Assembly: GCA_905221605.1 (NCBI GenBank)
Contig: CAJNDS010000388.1
Location: forward strand, 1 to 64,000
DNA: 64,000 nt
From: Symbiodinium natans
Lineage: Eukaryota; Sar; Dinophyceae; Suessiales; Symbiodiniaceae
Direction: 5' to 3'
Both the position numbers and the translations under genes were made by a program. The notes below the pieces were generated by a model. That model was not told the origin of the DNA, searched no databases, and saw nothing but the letters and a program-made list of their open reading frames with translations. How positions within the stretch are numbered: the stretch's first letter is position 1; each line of letters begins with the position of its first letter. Below, one piece after another: positions 1-11,192 of the stretch.

Positions 1-309
1 AGGAGTTTTGCGTAGGTCTTGACACATGCCATGGCAGCCAGGAGACTAACCAAAACAACAAAACTGTGTTGTTGAAGACTACAGTTGCTTATCAATTCGC
101 CGCTCTCTTAGAAAATGATAGATGACATTGCACGTCGGAAAAGTAATAACTAGCGAACGCAAAAGGTTTTGCTTTGAAACGATACCATGGTCGTGTCACT
201 GCGAAGTAGTAGACGCCCGAGCTATGTCAAAAAGGAGCCCTGTGGCAGCAGACTGGGGATGGTCATGCGATTCACAACACCTTGCCCTTCAGCATGTAAC
301 GAAACACGT
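1..309. other. no gene recognised
   Basis: Mixed-composition sequence with only short open frames on both strands and no recognisable protein or RNA. It borders the satellite block. Confidence 0.4.
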
Positions 310-387
310 GAGCTACACAGACCAGAAGGCTGCTTTTTCATATATGCTGAGCTACACAGACCAGAAGGCTGCTTTTTCATATATGCT
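310..387. repeat. tandem duplication, 2 x 39 bp
   Basis: A 39-bp unit starting GAGCTACACAGACCAGAAGG is present twice back to back (310-348 and 349-387) with no visible difference. Because 39 is a multiple of three, overlapping short frames read through both copies. This is a recent local duplication and not a gene. Confidence 0.9.
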
Positions 388-400
388 ATAAATACTTTCT

Positions 401-548
401 AGGCTGTATATATTACAAACTTTAAGCAATGCTGCATACGATACGCTATACAATACTGCAGTCTATACTGTACACTATAGTATAGACAAGACTATAGTGT
501 ACTGTATAGTGTATACACATATATATGTATATATGTATATATACGATT
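401..548. repeat. AT-rich inverted-repeat segment, copy 1
   Basis: Contains an imperfect hairpin built from TACACTATAGTATAGAC and its complement, then an ATAT microsatellite. A diverged copy lies at about 3425-3660; both share a stretch like CAAACTTTAA followed by GCTGCATACGAT and CTATAGT-type stems. Confidence 0.6.
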
Positions 549-549
549 C

Positions 550-1490
550 TTAAGAAGTCTTAAGACTGCAAATTGAAGATTGAAGATTCCTGGCATACTC
601 CTGCCCACGAATCTTCCATTCTTACTTTTCCTTTCCCAGAAATCTTAAGAAATCTTAAGAAGGCTTAAGACTTAAGACTGAAATTGAAGATTGAAGATTG
701 CCGGGATAGTCCTGCCCAGGAATCTTCCATTCTTACTTTTCCTTTCCCAGAAAATCTTAAGAAGTCTTAAGAAGCCTTAAGAACTCTTCAGGCTTAAGAC
801 TGAAAATTGGAGATGGAATTCAAGATTTCCGGGATACTCTTGCCCAGGAATCTTCAGTTTTACTCTTAGATGCAGAAAGCTTCAAGGTCTTAAGTTTTAA
901 GAATTCTTAAGACTTCTGAAGAATTCTGGTAAGTAAACAGTGAGAATTGAAGATTCCTGGATATGAGTCTCCCAAGAATCTTCAATCTTCAATCTTAAAT
1001 TTCCGGTCTAAGTCTTAAGAATTCTTAAGAATTCTTAAGAAGTCTGGGAAGAAAGTACTGAGAATTGCAGATTCCTGGGTAGGAGCCTTCCAGGAATCTT
1101 CAATCTTCAATTTTCGGTCTTACGCCTTAAGAACTCTTAAGCCTTCTTCAGACTTCTTAAGACTTCTTAGGACTTCTTGAGAATTCTGGGAAATAGACAC
1201 TCCGAATTGAAGATTCCTGGATATGAGTCTCCCAGAAATCCTCAATCTTCAATCTTCAATCTTCAATCTTCAATGTTTCAGTCTTAAATTCTTAAAAACT
1301 CTTAAGACTCAAAAACTCAAGAATTCTCGGAAGTAAACGCTGAGAATTGAAGATGCCTGGATAAGAGACTCCCAAACACCTTGAATCTTCCATTTTCATG
1401 CTGAAGTCTTAAGAATTCTGAAGAATTCGTGTACGAATTCTTAAGAATTTTGGGAAACAAAAATTCTTGAGAATTCCCCCCCTCAAGATA
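550..1490. repeat. satellite of nested short inverted repeats (CTTAAGAATTC / GAAGATTCCTGG)
   Basis: About 0.9 kb of imperfect units of roughly 120 bp. Each pairs GAAGATTCCTGG with its complement CCAGGAATCTTC and adds palindromic stretches such as CTTAAGAATTCTTAAG. The units are diverged and can fold on themselves. There is no coding capacity. Confidence 0.8.
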
Positions 1491-1499
1491 CGCGTCCGA

Positions 1500-2680
1500 A
1501 TGCTTGTAGTCTTAAGTCCCTTAACCTTTAAACCCTATGGGGTTAGGTTTTTTTTAAAGTTCAGGCTTTAAGATTTAGGCATTGTAACCTAAGCCCATAC
1601 AGTTTAAACCTTAAGGGTTTAAGGTTTAGGCATTTGTTATATGTATGAGTTGGTAATCCGCGTATCAATCTTCTATGTATGAGTTGGCAATTTGGGTATT
1701 CAATCTTGATTGGAAAGAGTTTTTGTCACACAACATGTTGTTTATCAGCATCAAGTTTGCTTACATTGTTTATAAGCATCAAGTTTGCTTATAAACGGGG
1801 GGTTGGGGGGGGCGGGTTCTCCAACACAGCGCCAGGACCCCTGAACACCCTCGACCCACCCGACCCCCTCGCCCTTCCTGCCCTACCTTCCCCCCGCTCC
1901 GCTGAGCTCCATGTTATTGTTTGCAGGCCTATTCTCTTATACCCTATCGGTCAAGGGGTTAGGGTTTTAAAGAGAGCCCGAGACCCTGTATGATTAAGCC
2001 TTAACCTTTAAGCCCTACCGGGTTAAGGTTGACAGGTTTAGGGTTTAGGATGTAGGCATTTAAAGCTAAGCCGGGCAATTCAAACTAAACCCAACCTGCA
2101 AATAGTATCGAGTTCATGTCTAAGGGGTGAATTAAGAAAAAGAAAAGTACACTACAATGAAGTTAGAGGCTCGTTAAATAAAGTAAAATAGGTGCGTTTG
2201 GAAGTACCAATAAACGATGTCCTTTTGCATAATATGAAAAGACTGGATTCACTAATGGAATTTTTGTACGGGCTTAAAAGAGCCATTGATTGTGAAGGTA
2301 AGTCCTCCATGAATCTTCTGCCTGTGTCTTGATTAACGCTGAAGGTATACATGCCCAGACCTTGGGTTTCTGAACCATTGAACCCTATCAAGTTTGCAGG
2401 TTTAGCTACCTACACGATAACACCTTATAACCCTATGGGGTTTGAGGCTTAAATCCCTAGACCTTAAAATCCATAAGACTATGCCTTGTGTGTAAGAACC
2501 TTAACCCTGAACCGTTCAGGGTCAGAACCCTAAAACCCTATAGGGCTCTCAAAGGTTCAAAGGTTTTCACCCTAAAACGCGCTGAAGGTATACATGCCCA
2601 GACCTTAGGTTTTTGAGCCATTGAACCCTCTAGGACTCTAGGCTTTAAAGTTTAGGGTCGTATAGAACCTTAAAGCCCTC
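1500..2680. repeat. degenerate telomere-like heptamer region
   Basis: Scattered variants such as CCTTAAACCCTATGGGGTT and TTTAGGGTTTAGG in both orientations, separated by unrecognised sequence. A copy of GCTGAAGGTATACATGCCCAGACC occurs twice in part (about 2339 and 2581). Short open frames here show no family features. Confidence 0.5.
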
Positions 2681-2779
2681 AGGGCTTGAGGCTTAAATCC
2701 TTAAACCTCAAATCCCGTGGGGTTATGCCTATGTTTGTGGGTCTGGCGTCTCGGGGACGGGAAATACTGTGAGCAAATG

Positions 2780-3200
2780 TCCTTCCACTATGAAGGACAA
2801 AATCTGACTGGATTCTGACAAAGCCGTGGCGCGTAGATCCAGGCCTGGATCTACGCGGTGCTGTTTTCTTACCAAAAACCGTGGCGCGTAGATCCAGGCA
2901 GGTTTTATCCGTCACATTTTGTAAGAAACCACAATGGACAAAATCTGCCTGGATCTACGCGGTACTGTTTTCTTTGAAAAAGCCGTGGCGCGTAGATCCA
3001 GGCAGGCTTTTGCCGTCACATTCTTAGAGAAGCCACGATGGACCAAATCTGCCTGGATCTACGCGGTGCTGTTTTCTTTCCAAAAAACTGTTGCGCGTAG
3101 ATCCAGGCAGGCTTTATCCGTCACACAATTCGCCTGGATCTACGCGGTACTGTTTTCTCTGACAAAGCCGTGGAGTGTAGATCTAGGCTGTCCGTCTTTT
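2780..3200. repeat. tandem array with CGCGTAGATCCAGGC / GCCTGGATCTACGCG stems
   Basis: Four to five units of roughly 75-95 bp. Each carries GCGTAGATCCAGGC followed by its complement CCTGGATCTACGCGG and then CTGTTTTCTT. Open frames of 78 and 137 codons cross it only because the repeat lacks stops. Confidence 0.8.
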
Positions 3201-3424
3201 GATTGCTTTAAACCCCTTGAAACAAACATTGGTTCTTCAAACACTCATTGGTTTCATATGTGTTTGCTTGTTGGCTTCATGATGTTCGGCTCATTAATAT
3301 GTGGCAGGGGCCACAGGGTTCTCTACACCAGGGTATTCCATAATTAAAATGACTGCTTCTTCGAACACTCAGTGATGTCAGACGTGTTTGCTTAGTGACT
3401 TTATGGTGTTCGGCTAAAAGCTTT

Positions 3425-3660
3425 CCAGACTATATATACTTCAAACTTTAATCTTGAGACTATGTACTGCCATATACCAGACTTTATGCTGCATACGATG
3501 CTATATACAACACTACATTCTATATTGGGCACTATAGTAAAGACAATACTAGAGTGTAGGCTATATAGTGTTTACAATAATATAATGTACGATATACTAT
3601 ACTATACATGTTTCGATCTTGTCTGTACTGGATTCTATACTATATACTAGTATATACTCT
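3425..3660. repeat. AT-rich inverted-repeat segment, copy 2
   Basis: A diverged relative of 401-548, with the same order of ACTTTAA, GCTGCATACGAT and the CACTATAGTA-type hairpin, then TA-rich sequence. Confidence 0.55.
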
Positions 3661-3761
3661 ATACTCTCCTATATTAGTAAACACCATAGTACATATACTA
3701 CACTCATCTACATGTGTAGAAATGCAGGTGCAGCATAGAGGAGTCGCAAGCGTCTGAGGCA

Positions 3762-3816
3762 CCTATACCACCACCACCACCACAACCACCACCACCGCCA
3801 CCACCACCACCACCAT
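3762..3816. repeat. CCA/CAC trinucleotide microsatellite
   Basis: A run of ACCACC trinucleotides with one or two interruptions. Confidence 0.9.
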
Positions 3817-3917
3817 TAATTCTTCCACAAGGAAGGAGCCAGTCCCCCCCCCACCCGCCTTGCAGGATTTAAGTTATTCAAATAATGCATATATTTAGAA
3901 AACCCAATTAAAATATT

Positions 3918-4200
3918 TTCAAGGAAGAGGGGCGGTCGGATCGCACCAACCAAACTCTGACGCAGAGCCCTGGTCAAAATCTGGCGCGATCCGACCCCCC
4001 CTTCTGCAGTCACAGCAAAAGCAGGAAAGAGGGGCGGTCCGATCGCACCAAATGTTGACACAGAGCTGCTGGTCAAAATTTGGTGCGATACGACCGCCCT
4101 TTCTTTCTGCAAGCAAAAGAAGCGAAGCGGGGCGGTCGGATCGCACCAAATTTTGACGCAGAGCCCCTGGTCAACATCTGGTGCGACCCCACCGCTCCCT
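3918..4200. repeat. ~105-bp tandem repeat, about 3 units
   Basis: Each unit holds GGGGCGGTCGGATCGCACCA, a spacer with CGCAGAGC, and an inverted partner TGGTGCGATCCGACC, then TTCTGCA and AGCAAAAG. The units differ by point changes. No product is expected. Confidence 0.8.
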
Positions 4201-4204
4201 TCTG

Positions 4205-4605
4205 CAGCCCAAGCAAATTTCAGGAAAGCACCTTTAGGGTTGGAACCATTGAACCCTTTAGACCCTATAGGGTTTTAGAGTTCTGACCTTAAAGGGTTTA
4301 GGGTTCATGTTTAAATTCCTAAACCTTAAACCCTTAAGGTTCCCAATGATTTACGTTCTATGGGTTCGGGTTTATAAGCTTAAAGGTTAACGGTTTAGAT
4401 TTCATTGCCGGCTTAGGTTTAGATGCCTGCCTGTGGGCGGCCGGGACTGAGTTTCAGTATCATGAACCCGGCTCGCCTTCGGGAGGCCGGCTCGACTAAA
4501 TCCAACCTCAAAAAGCATTTTTTCCTGTAAGCCCCTGCATGCCTTCAACCCGAACGACAAAAGGTTTTCTGTAAACCCTGGTGTGTTTCAAACCTCAAAA
4601 CAAAA
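4205..4605. other. degenerate heptamer spacer
   Basis: Short telomere-like variants such as GGGTTTAGGGTTCA mixed with unrecognised sequence, including a GC-rich hairpin near 4465-4495 (GCTCGCC TTCGG GAGGCCGGC). No gene seen. Confidence 0.4.
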
Positions 4606-4609
4606 GTTT

Positions 4610-5512
4610 GCGGCTAAATTTCGCAGAGCAGCCTTCGGGCAAGATTTGACCAAATCAGGCCGCGCATTTCTCATCGGATACGACGAGCAGTCCGATTTGG
4701 CCAAATTTTGCCCAAAGGCTGCCCGGCAAAATTTGGCTAAATCGGGCTGCTCGTCGTACGCGATGAGAAATGCGCAGCTCGATTTGGCCAAATTTTGCCT
4801 GGCAGCCTTCAAGCAAAATTTGGTCAAATCGAGCTGCGCATTTTTCCTCGCGTACGACGAGCAGCCCGATTTGGCTAAATTTTTCCCGAAGGCTGCCCGG
4901 CAACATTTGGCTAAATCGGGCTGCTCGTCGTACGCGATGAGAAATGCGTAGCTCGATTTGGCCAAATTTTGCCTGGCAGCCTTCAAGCAAAATTTGGCCA
5001 AATCGAGCTGCGCATTTCTCCTCGCGTACGAGGAGCAGCTCGATTTGGCCAAATTTTGCCCGAAGGCTGCCCGGCAAAATTTGGCCAAATCGGGCTGCTC
5101 GTCGTAGGCGATGAGAAATGCGTAGCTCGATTTGGCCAAATTTTGTCTGGCAGCCTTCAAGCAAAATTTGGCCAAATCGAGCTGCGCATTTCTCCTCGCG
5201 TACGAGGAGCAGCTCGATTTGGCCAAATTTTGCCCGAAGGCTGCCCGGCAAAATTTGGCCAAATCGGGCTGCTCGTCGTACGCGATGAGAAATGCGTAGC
5301 TCGATTTGGCCAAATTTTGCCTGGCAGCCTTCAAGCAAAATTTGGCCAAATCGAGCTGCGCATTTCTCCTCGCGTACGAGGAGCAGCTCGATTTGGCCAA
5401 ATTTTGCCCGAAGGCTGCCCGGCAAAATTTGGCCAAATCGGGCTGCTCGTCGTACGCGATGAGAAATGCGTAGCTCGATTTGGCCAAATTTTGCCAGAGT
5501 CATGCTTATGCA
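4610..5512. repeat. 174-bp satellite array, about 5 units
   Basis: The phrase CTGGCAGCCTTCAAGCAAAA recurs at 174-bp spacing (near 4797, 4971, 5145 and 5319). Within a unit, AATTTGGCCAAATCG and its complement alternate about every 58 bp, so the array is built of nested inverted subrepeats. The period is divisible by three, so long frames stay open on both strands (up to 299 codons). These are repeat artefacts, not genes. Confidence 0.9.
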
Positions 5513-5583
5513 AACTTGAACCGAAAATCTTAGGCATCAGGGCTTGCGATTTAGCGCTTGCGGTGAAAACTTCAACTCAAAAT

Positions 5584-5935
5584 GTTATTATCACAATTAT
5601 GATAATTGTACTTGGGAGCTTAAAGTTATCATAATTATGATAACTCTGCTTGGGGAGCTTAGAGTTATCATAATTATGATAACTCATCTTGGGGAGCCTG
5701 TAGTTATCATAATTATGATAACTCAGCTTGGGGAGCCTAAAGTTATCATAATTATGATAACTCAGCTTGGGGAGCCTGAAGTTATCATAATTATGATAAC
5801 TCAGCTTGGGGAGCCTAAAGTTATCATAATTATGATAATTCAGCTTGGGGAGCCTGAAGTTATCATAATTATGATAACTCGGCTTGGTGCCTAAAGTTAT
5901 CATAACTATGATAACTCAGGCTAAGGAATGCAATG
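5584..5935. repeat. 39-bp tandem array carrying a 22-bp palindrome, about 8-9 copies
   Basis: AGTTATCATAATTATGATAACT, a perfect 22-bp palindrome, recurs every 39 bp (near 5624, 5663, 5702, 5741) with a 17-bp spacer like CAGCTTGGGGAGCCTGA. The outermost copies are degenerate. The palindrome is conserved better than the spacer. Confidence 0.9.
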
Positions 5936-5954
5936 TTATCACAATTATATTAAT

Positions 5955-7715
5955 TAAAAATATCCTGGCGAAATTCTTCTAAAGGCTTGATTTAAATTAT
6001 TTAAATCATTTAAATGCTCGAAAACGCTTTTCACAATTCAAAGAATTTAAGTAATTTAAAACCCTTTGGAGAGCTTTCACAGGAAACCTTAATATTTAAA
6101 TTAATTTAAATAATTTAAATAAATAAGGCCATTTAATTTATTTAAATTATTTAAATCCCCGAAAACCCTTTTGACAATTTAAATAAAATAATTTAAATAA
6201 TTTAAATCCTCTGGAGAGCTTCTCCAGGAAACCCCAATATTTAAATTAATTTAAATAATTTAAATAATTTAAATAATTTAAATAATTTAAATAATTTAAA
6301 TAATTTAAATAGGGCCATTTAATTTATTTAAATTATTTAAATCCCCGAAAACCCTTTTGACAATTTAAATAATTTAAATAAATTAAATGGCCCTATTTAA
6401 ATAATTTAAATTATTTAAATTATTTAAATTATTTAAATTAATTCAAATATTTGGATTTCCTGGTGAAGTCCTTACAAAGGCTCGATTTAAATTATTTAAA
6501 TTATTAGATTATTTAAATCCCCGAAAACCCTTTTGACAATTTAAATAATTTAAATAATTTAATTCCTCTGGAGAGCTTCCCCAGGAAACCCCAATATTTA
6601 AATTAATTTAAATAATTTAAATAATTTAAATAATTTAAATAGGGCCATTTAATTTATTTAAATTATTTAAATCCCCGAAAACCCTTTTGACAATTTAAAT
6701 AATTTAAATAAATTAAATGGCCCTATTTAAATTATTTAAATTATTTAAATTATTTAAATTATTTAAATTATTTAAATTCATTTAAATATTTGGATTTCCT
6801 GGTGAAGTCCTTACAAAGGCTCGATTTAAATTATTTAAATTATTTAAATTATTTAAATCCCCGAAAACCCTTTTGACAATTTAAATAATTTAAATAATTT
6901 AAATCCTCTGGAGAGCTTCTCCAGGAAACCCCAATATTTAAATTAATTTAAATAATTTAAATAATTTAAATAATTTAAATAATTTAAATAATTTAATTTA
7001 AATAGGGCCATTTAATTTATTTAAATTATTTAAATCCCCGAAAACCCTTTTGACAGTTTAAATAATTTAAATAAATTAAATGGCCCTATTTAAATTATTT
7101 AAATTATTTAAATTATTTAAATTAATTTAAATATTTGGATTTCCTGGTGAAGTCCTTACAAAGGCTCGATTTAAATTATTTAAATTATTTAAATTATTTA
7201 AATCCCCGAAAACCCTTTTGACAATTTAAATAATTTAAATAATTTAAATCCTCTGGAGAGCTTCCCCAGGAAACCCCAATATTTAAATTAATTTAAATAA
7301 TTTAAATAATTTAAATAATTTAATAATTTAAATAGGGCCATTTAATTTATTTAAATTATTTAAATACCCGAAAACCCTTCTGACAATTTAAATAATTTAA
7401 ATAAATTAAATGGCCCTAATTAAATTATTTAAATTATTTAAATTATTTAAATTATTTAAATTAATTTAAATATTTGGATTTCTTGGTGAAGTCCTTACAA
7501 AGGCTCGATTTAAATTATTTAAATTATTTAAATCCCCGAAAACCCTTTTGACAATTTAAATAATTTAAATAAATTAAAGGGCCGTATTTAAATAATTTAA
7601 ATTATTTAAATTATTTAAATTATTTAAATTAATTTAAATATTTAGATTTCTTGGTGAAGTCCTTACAAAGGCTCGATTTAAATTATTTAAATTATTTAAA
7701 TAATTTAAATTATTT
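5955..7715. repeat. AATTTAAAT array with ~340-bp higher-order units
   Basis: Long runs of TTTAAATAATTTAAAT are interrupted by fixed islands: AAAGGCTCGATTTAAA, CCCCGAAAACCCTTTTGACA, CTCTGGAGAGCTTC and an AGGGCCATTTAATTT / AAATTAAATGGCCCT pair. The first island recurs near 6478, 6817, 7160 and 7500, giving a period of about 340 bp. The two GGCC islands are inverted, so each higher-order unit is itself foldback. No genes. Confidence 0.85.
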
Positions 7716-7775
7716 ACTTTCACTTTCACATACACAAGCAAGCATAGAAGCAAAATAGACCCGAAAGGTTTTTCT

Positions 7776-7860
7776 CTCATATATATATATATATTTGTAT
7801 ATATATATATATATATGTATAGGCACCCTTAATTCCCTCTAGGTATATATATATATATAA
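7776..7860. repeat. TA dinucleotide microsatellite
   Basis: Two TATATA blocks separated by TGTATAGGCACCCTTAATTCC. Confidence 0.85.
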
Positions 7861-8599
7861 GCGGATCTTTTGGTCACTGGGGCTACCAAGGTGGAGGGAT
7901 TGCCTCATTGGGTCTGCGATGCAGGACTCTGAAGGCTGGAGCATGGATATCCATTCACAGTCACAAATGTCGCAGTGGATGCTGCTGACCCTTTAAGGAT
8001 TGCTAAGGCTTAAGGTTTAGCGTTTAGGGTTTGGGGTTTTGGGTTTAGGGTTTAGGGTTCAGGGCATTCTAGATTGAATTTGGATGTGCAAGTCAACGTA
8101 AGAGTTCTTGCTTCTGCACTGCTTCAAACCTGCACGGAGGAATTCCCGTGGTACCCGTGCCAGCCAAAGATCCATCGCCCGAGGTCGCCAGCCACGATTG
8201 ATCACTGAAGCAGTTGTGCCTGGATTTGCCGGTCTTTGTATTCCGATGTCTATTCTTTATCTTTTCCTATGTCCATACATATACATATATATATATACAT
8301 ATATATGTATATGTATACCTACGGTTCCTTTGCGCAGATGCACATATACATATGCAAAGATGCAGTGTGCGAACCACGGCTCCGACGGGACAAGTCGTAG
8401 CAGAAAAGGCAGCGAGTCGCTGCCGGGGGCAACCTGGTTACCCACGAATGTTCCGTTTGGTGCTTCCTGCCCGGGACCCTAAACCCCTAAGCCCTAAACC
8501 CCTAGAATCCTGAGCCCATGAAGAGCCCTCCGAACCCCTAGACCCCAGACCCGAAACCCTAAAACCCTGCACCCTAAACCCTAACCCTTGAAGTCTCAG
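7861..8599. other. spacer with first TTTAGGG tract and a TA microsatellite
   Basis: TTTAGGG variants begin near 8000-8065. A TA/TATACA microsatellite lies at 8276-8360 and CCCTAAA variants at 8475-8590. The sequence from 8100 to 8240 could include an exon, but no confident reading was found. Confidence 0.4.
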
Positions 8600-8690
8600 G
8601 AGGCTTCCAGCGGTTTTGCATTCGTGCGGGAGACTCTGCGACCGCCTCAGCGACCAAGGGCATCTAAAGCTTGTGACTATTGCGCGCGAG
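8600..8690 (+). CDS. exon-like island (unknown product)
   Basis: Follows a plausible acceptor (GTCTCAG) and ends at GCGCGAG directly before GTTTAGG. One frame is open through all 91 nt (reads EASSGFAFVRETLRPPQRPR and on). No family recognised. It is the first island of the series. Confidence 0.35.
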
Positions 8691-8776
8691 GTTTAGGCTT
8701 TAGGCTCTAGGCTTTAGGCTTTAGGCTTTAGGCTTTAGGCTTTAGGCTTTAGGCTTTAGGCTTTAGGCTTTAGGCT
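8691..8776. repeat. TTTAGGC variant heptamer array, about 12 copies
   Basis: A homogeneous run of TTTAGGC, not TTTAGGG, passing into TTTAGGG after 8776. The pure variant block suggests local amplification by slippage, since telomerase would be expected to add TTTAGGG. Confidence 0.9.
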
Positions 8777-9025
8777 TCAGGGTTTAGGGTTTAGGGTTTA
8801 GGGTCTCGGGTTTAGGGTTTAGGGTTTAGGGTTGGGGGATTCCGTTCTAGGGTTGAGAGCATGGGGCAGAAGCGACGGAACATAGCTGAACCAGCTGTCT
8901 TTTCCGTAGTCCCTCGGCCCTAAACCCTGAACCCTAACCCTAAACCCTGAACCCTAAACCCTAAACCCTAAACCCTAGCCCTAAACCCTAAACCCTAGTT
9001 GCTGTATGTGGCTGCTGTTTGTTAG

Positions 9026-9100
9026 GCATGAGCTGACGGGCATCCAATCCTGTGGAGCCCTCAGTAAGGAAGCCGATTATGCAGGGAAGGGTCGGCATGG
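9026..9100 (+). CDS. exon-like island (unknown product)
   Basis: Begins after TTTGTTAG and ends at GTCGGCATG before GTTTAGG. One frame is open (HELTGIQSCGALSKEADYAG). Flanked by CCCTAAA upstream and TTTAGGG downstream, the standard arrangement here. No family recognised. Confidence 0.4.
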
Positions 9101-9452
9101 TTTAGGTTCAAGGTTTAGGGTTTCGGGTTTTGGGTTTAGGATTTAGGGTTTAGGGTTTAGGGTTCAGGGTACAGGGTTCAGGGTTTAGGGTTTGGGGTTT
9201 TGGGTTTGGGGTTTGGGTTTGGGGTTTACGGTTTCGGGTTTAGGGTTTAGGGTATCGTGATAAGGTTTTATGTTCGTTCTTGGGTGCTTGCATGGAATTC
9301 AGCATACATGATACTCGGCAAAAGTTAGGTGATTTGCCCAAAACGTACTGGAGTTCACTGACAAGTTAGGTGCCCAAAACAAGGAACTACAGTCAGACCC
9401 TAAATAAACCCTAAAGCCAAAACCCTAAGCACATAGGCAGGGTTTTTCTCAG

Positions 9453-9541
9453 GCATTGCCGGGATGAAGGATGAGTTGAAGCAGCTGCGCTCCGACCTGG
9501 AACGGGAGCAGACTGTGCGCAAGGACCTGCAGCTGAATGCC
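9453..9541 (+). CDS. exon-like island, coiled-coil peptide
   Basis: A good acceptor (GGTTTTTCTCAG) precedes an open frame reading MKDELKQLRSDLEREQTVRK, a heptad-rich, charged peptide typical of long coiled coils. The 3' boundary is unclear; the sequence runs into CTGAATGCCTAAGCC, which recurs in altered form near 9627. Confidence 0.55.
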
Positions 9542-9806
9542 TAAGCCCTATAAACCCTTTGGGGCTTTCTTACCAGAAGCCCCAAAATGTAGTTAGGCAT
9601 TTATAGGGCTTTCAAAAAGTAGCCTGCTGAATGCCTGAGCCGTATAAATCTTAGGGGCTTTTAAAAACAAAGTTCCTATGTCCTTAAGGGGTACATAGGG
9701 TTGTTAAAAATAGACTCGCATAACATCGTGGCTCTGTATCTTGGGCTTGTTCATAGAACTCCCTACGTATACAACCCTAAACCCTAAACCCTAAACCCTG
9801 GCTCAG

Positions 9807-9893
9807 TTGGGAGGAGGAAACGGAGACCGTGCGTCGCCTGCTGACTCGCAACATCACCGAGGAGTCACAAATGCGCGTGCGGGGCCTACCTGC
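9807..9893 (+). CDS. exon-like island, coiled-coil peptide
   Basis: Follows CCCTGGCTCAG. The open frame reads EEETETVRRLLTRNITEESQ. Flanked on both sides by CCCTAAA. Probably part of the same coiled-coil protein as 9453-9541. Confidence 0.45.
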
Positions 9894-10231
9894 TCGGGTT
9901 TTTGAGTGTCCGGGATACCCTGAACCCTAAACCCTAAACCCTAAACCCTAAACCCTAAACCCTAAACCCTATGCAAGGGTATCGTAGGACTTGCAGGTGT
10001 CTTCGTGTGACTCCTGGGCATAGATGATTCCCGCAATTCTTTAGCCCCAAGCCGGGCCCCCGTGCCCTGAACCCTAAACTCCATAAGCCCCAATTCCCCG
10101 CCAACCTAGGTTCTGGTTTTCCACAAGCATTTCGCAGGGCCTAAATCCAAAAACTCCGAAACCCTAAACCCTAGAACCCTGGATCCTAACCCTTTAAACC
10201 AAACAGTGGGCTGTGTCCTAGTTGCTCAAAG

Positions 10232-10307
<76 letters not shown>

Positions 10308-10525
10308 AACTTAGAGACTTAGACACGGATCCCCTGCAATGAGGCTCCCGAAGCTTGATATAAGGCGTCGACGTCGACGCCCAGTTGATGCCTAGCAACC
10401 CCAAGCCCTCAACCCTAAACCCTAATCCCAAAACCCTCAACCCGCACCCTCAACCCCCAACCCTAAACCCTAAACCCAGGGTTTGTAGGGCCTGGGTCCC
10501 CGGCCGGCCCTACACCTGTCTTGAG
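9894..10525. other. intron-like spacer with (GA)n
   Basis: CCCTAAA tracts (9918-9970, 10410-10490) and a long GA microsatellite (10233-10308). No confident exon. Confidence 0.6.
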
Positions 10526-10594
10526 GCCAGCTTGGACAGCAAGCTGGAAGCTTTCCAGAACCTCTCCAAGACGTGGCCGGCTCAGCCTGCAAAG
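10526..10594 (+). CDS. exon-like island, coiled-coil peptide
   Basis: Follows CTGTCTTGAG and reads ASLDSKLEAFQNLSKTW, helical and heptad-like. It ends near CTGCAAAGG just before TTTTGGGGTTTAGG. The boundaries are approximate. Confidence 0.45.
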
Positions 10595-11135
10595 GGTTTT
10601 TGGGGTTTAGGGGTTTAGGGTTTTGGATTTTGGGTTTAGGGTTTAGGGCTTAGGGTTTAGGGCTCTTGCGGCACTGCGACGTCTTAGGGCTGTTTGGGGT
10701 GTTGGGGGTTTTGTGGTTTAGGGTTTCAGGGCTTTCAGGATGTTGGGCATTAGGGGTTTTGGGGTTTAGGGTTTTGGGGCTTTGGGGTTTCAAGGTTTTT
10801 GGGGGTTGAGCAGTACTTGCGGCCTGTAGGAATGAGAGATGTGGAGAGAGTATCCTAACCCTAGGCCCTAAACCCCAAACCCGAAACCCTAAACCCTGAG
10901 CACACAGGCACTTCGGACTAGTAGGATCCCACTTAACAACGCCGACTGATGTTTCCCAAGCCCCAGCAGCCGTTGAAATACCCTAAACCCTAAACCCTAC
11001 ACCCTAAACCCTAAAACTCAGCCCGAGCCACAAAGGAAACCCTAAACCCTAATCCCTAAACCCTAAACCCCCAAACCATAAACCCTAAAACTCAACCCTG
11101 AGCCACAAAAGAAGCCCTAAACCTCAAACCCATCT

Positions 11136-11192
11136 AAAAGTCACCGAGGTGGATCAGCTCCTTGGGCAAGGACGTCATGGCATCCAAGGCCC
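11136..11192 (+). CDS. exon-like island (weak)
   Basis: Reads VTEVDQLLGQGRHGIQG between CCCTAAA-type tracts. The following 200 bp are degenerate CCCTATAACCC repeats. Confidence 0.3.

Noticed and set aside
3919-4149. Frames of 68-98 codons in both orientations
   Set aside because: Arise from the ~105-bp tandem repeat with inverted arms.
4588-5634. Open frames of 299, 282 and 221 codons
   Set aside because: All lie in the 174-bp satellite, whose period is divisible by three; open on both strands with perfect periodicity.
5584-5935. CRISPR-like repeat-spacer pattern
   Set aside because: Spacers are near-identical and 17 bp, and the unit is a perfect palindrome; a eukaryotic satellite, not CRISPR.
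10186-10440. 84-codon - strand frame with a Ser-Leu run
   Set aside because: The run is the translation of the GA microsatellite.
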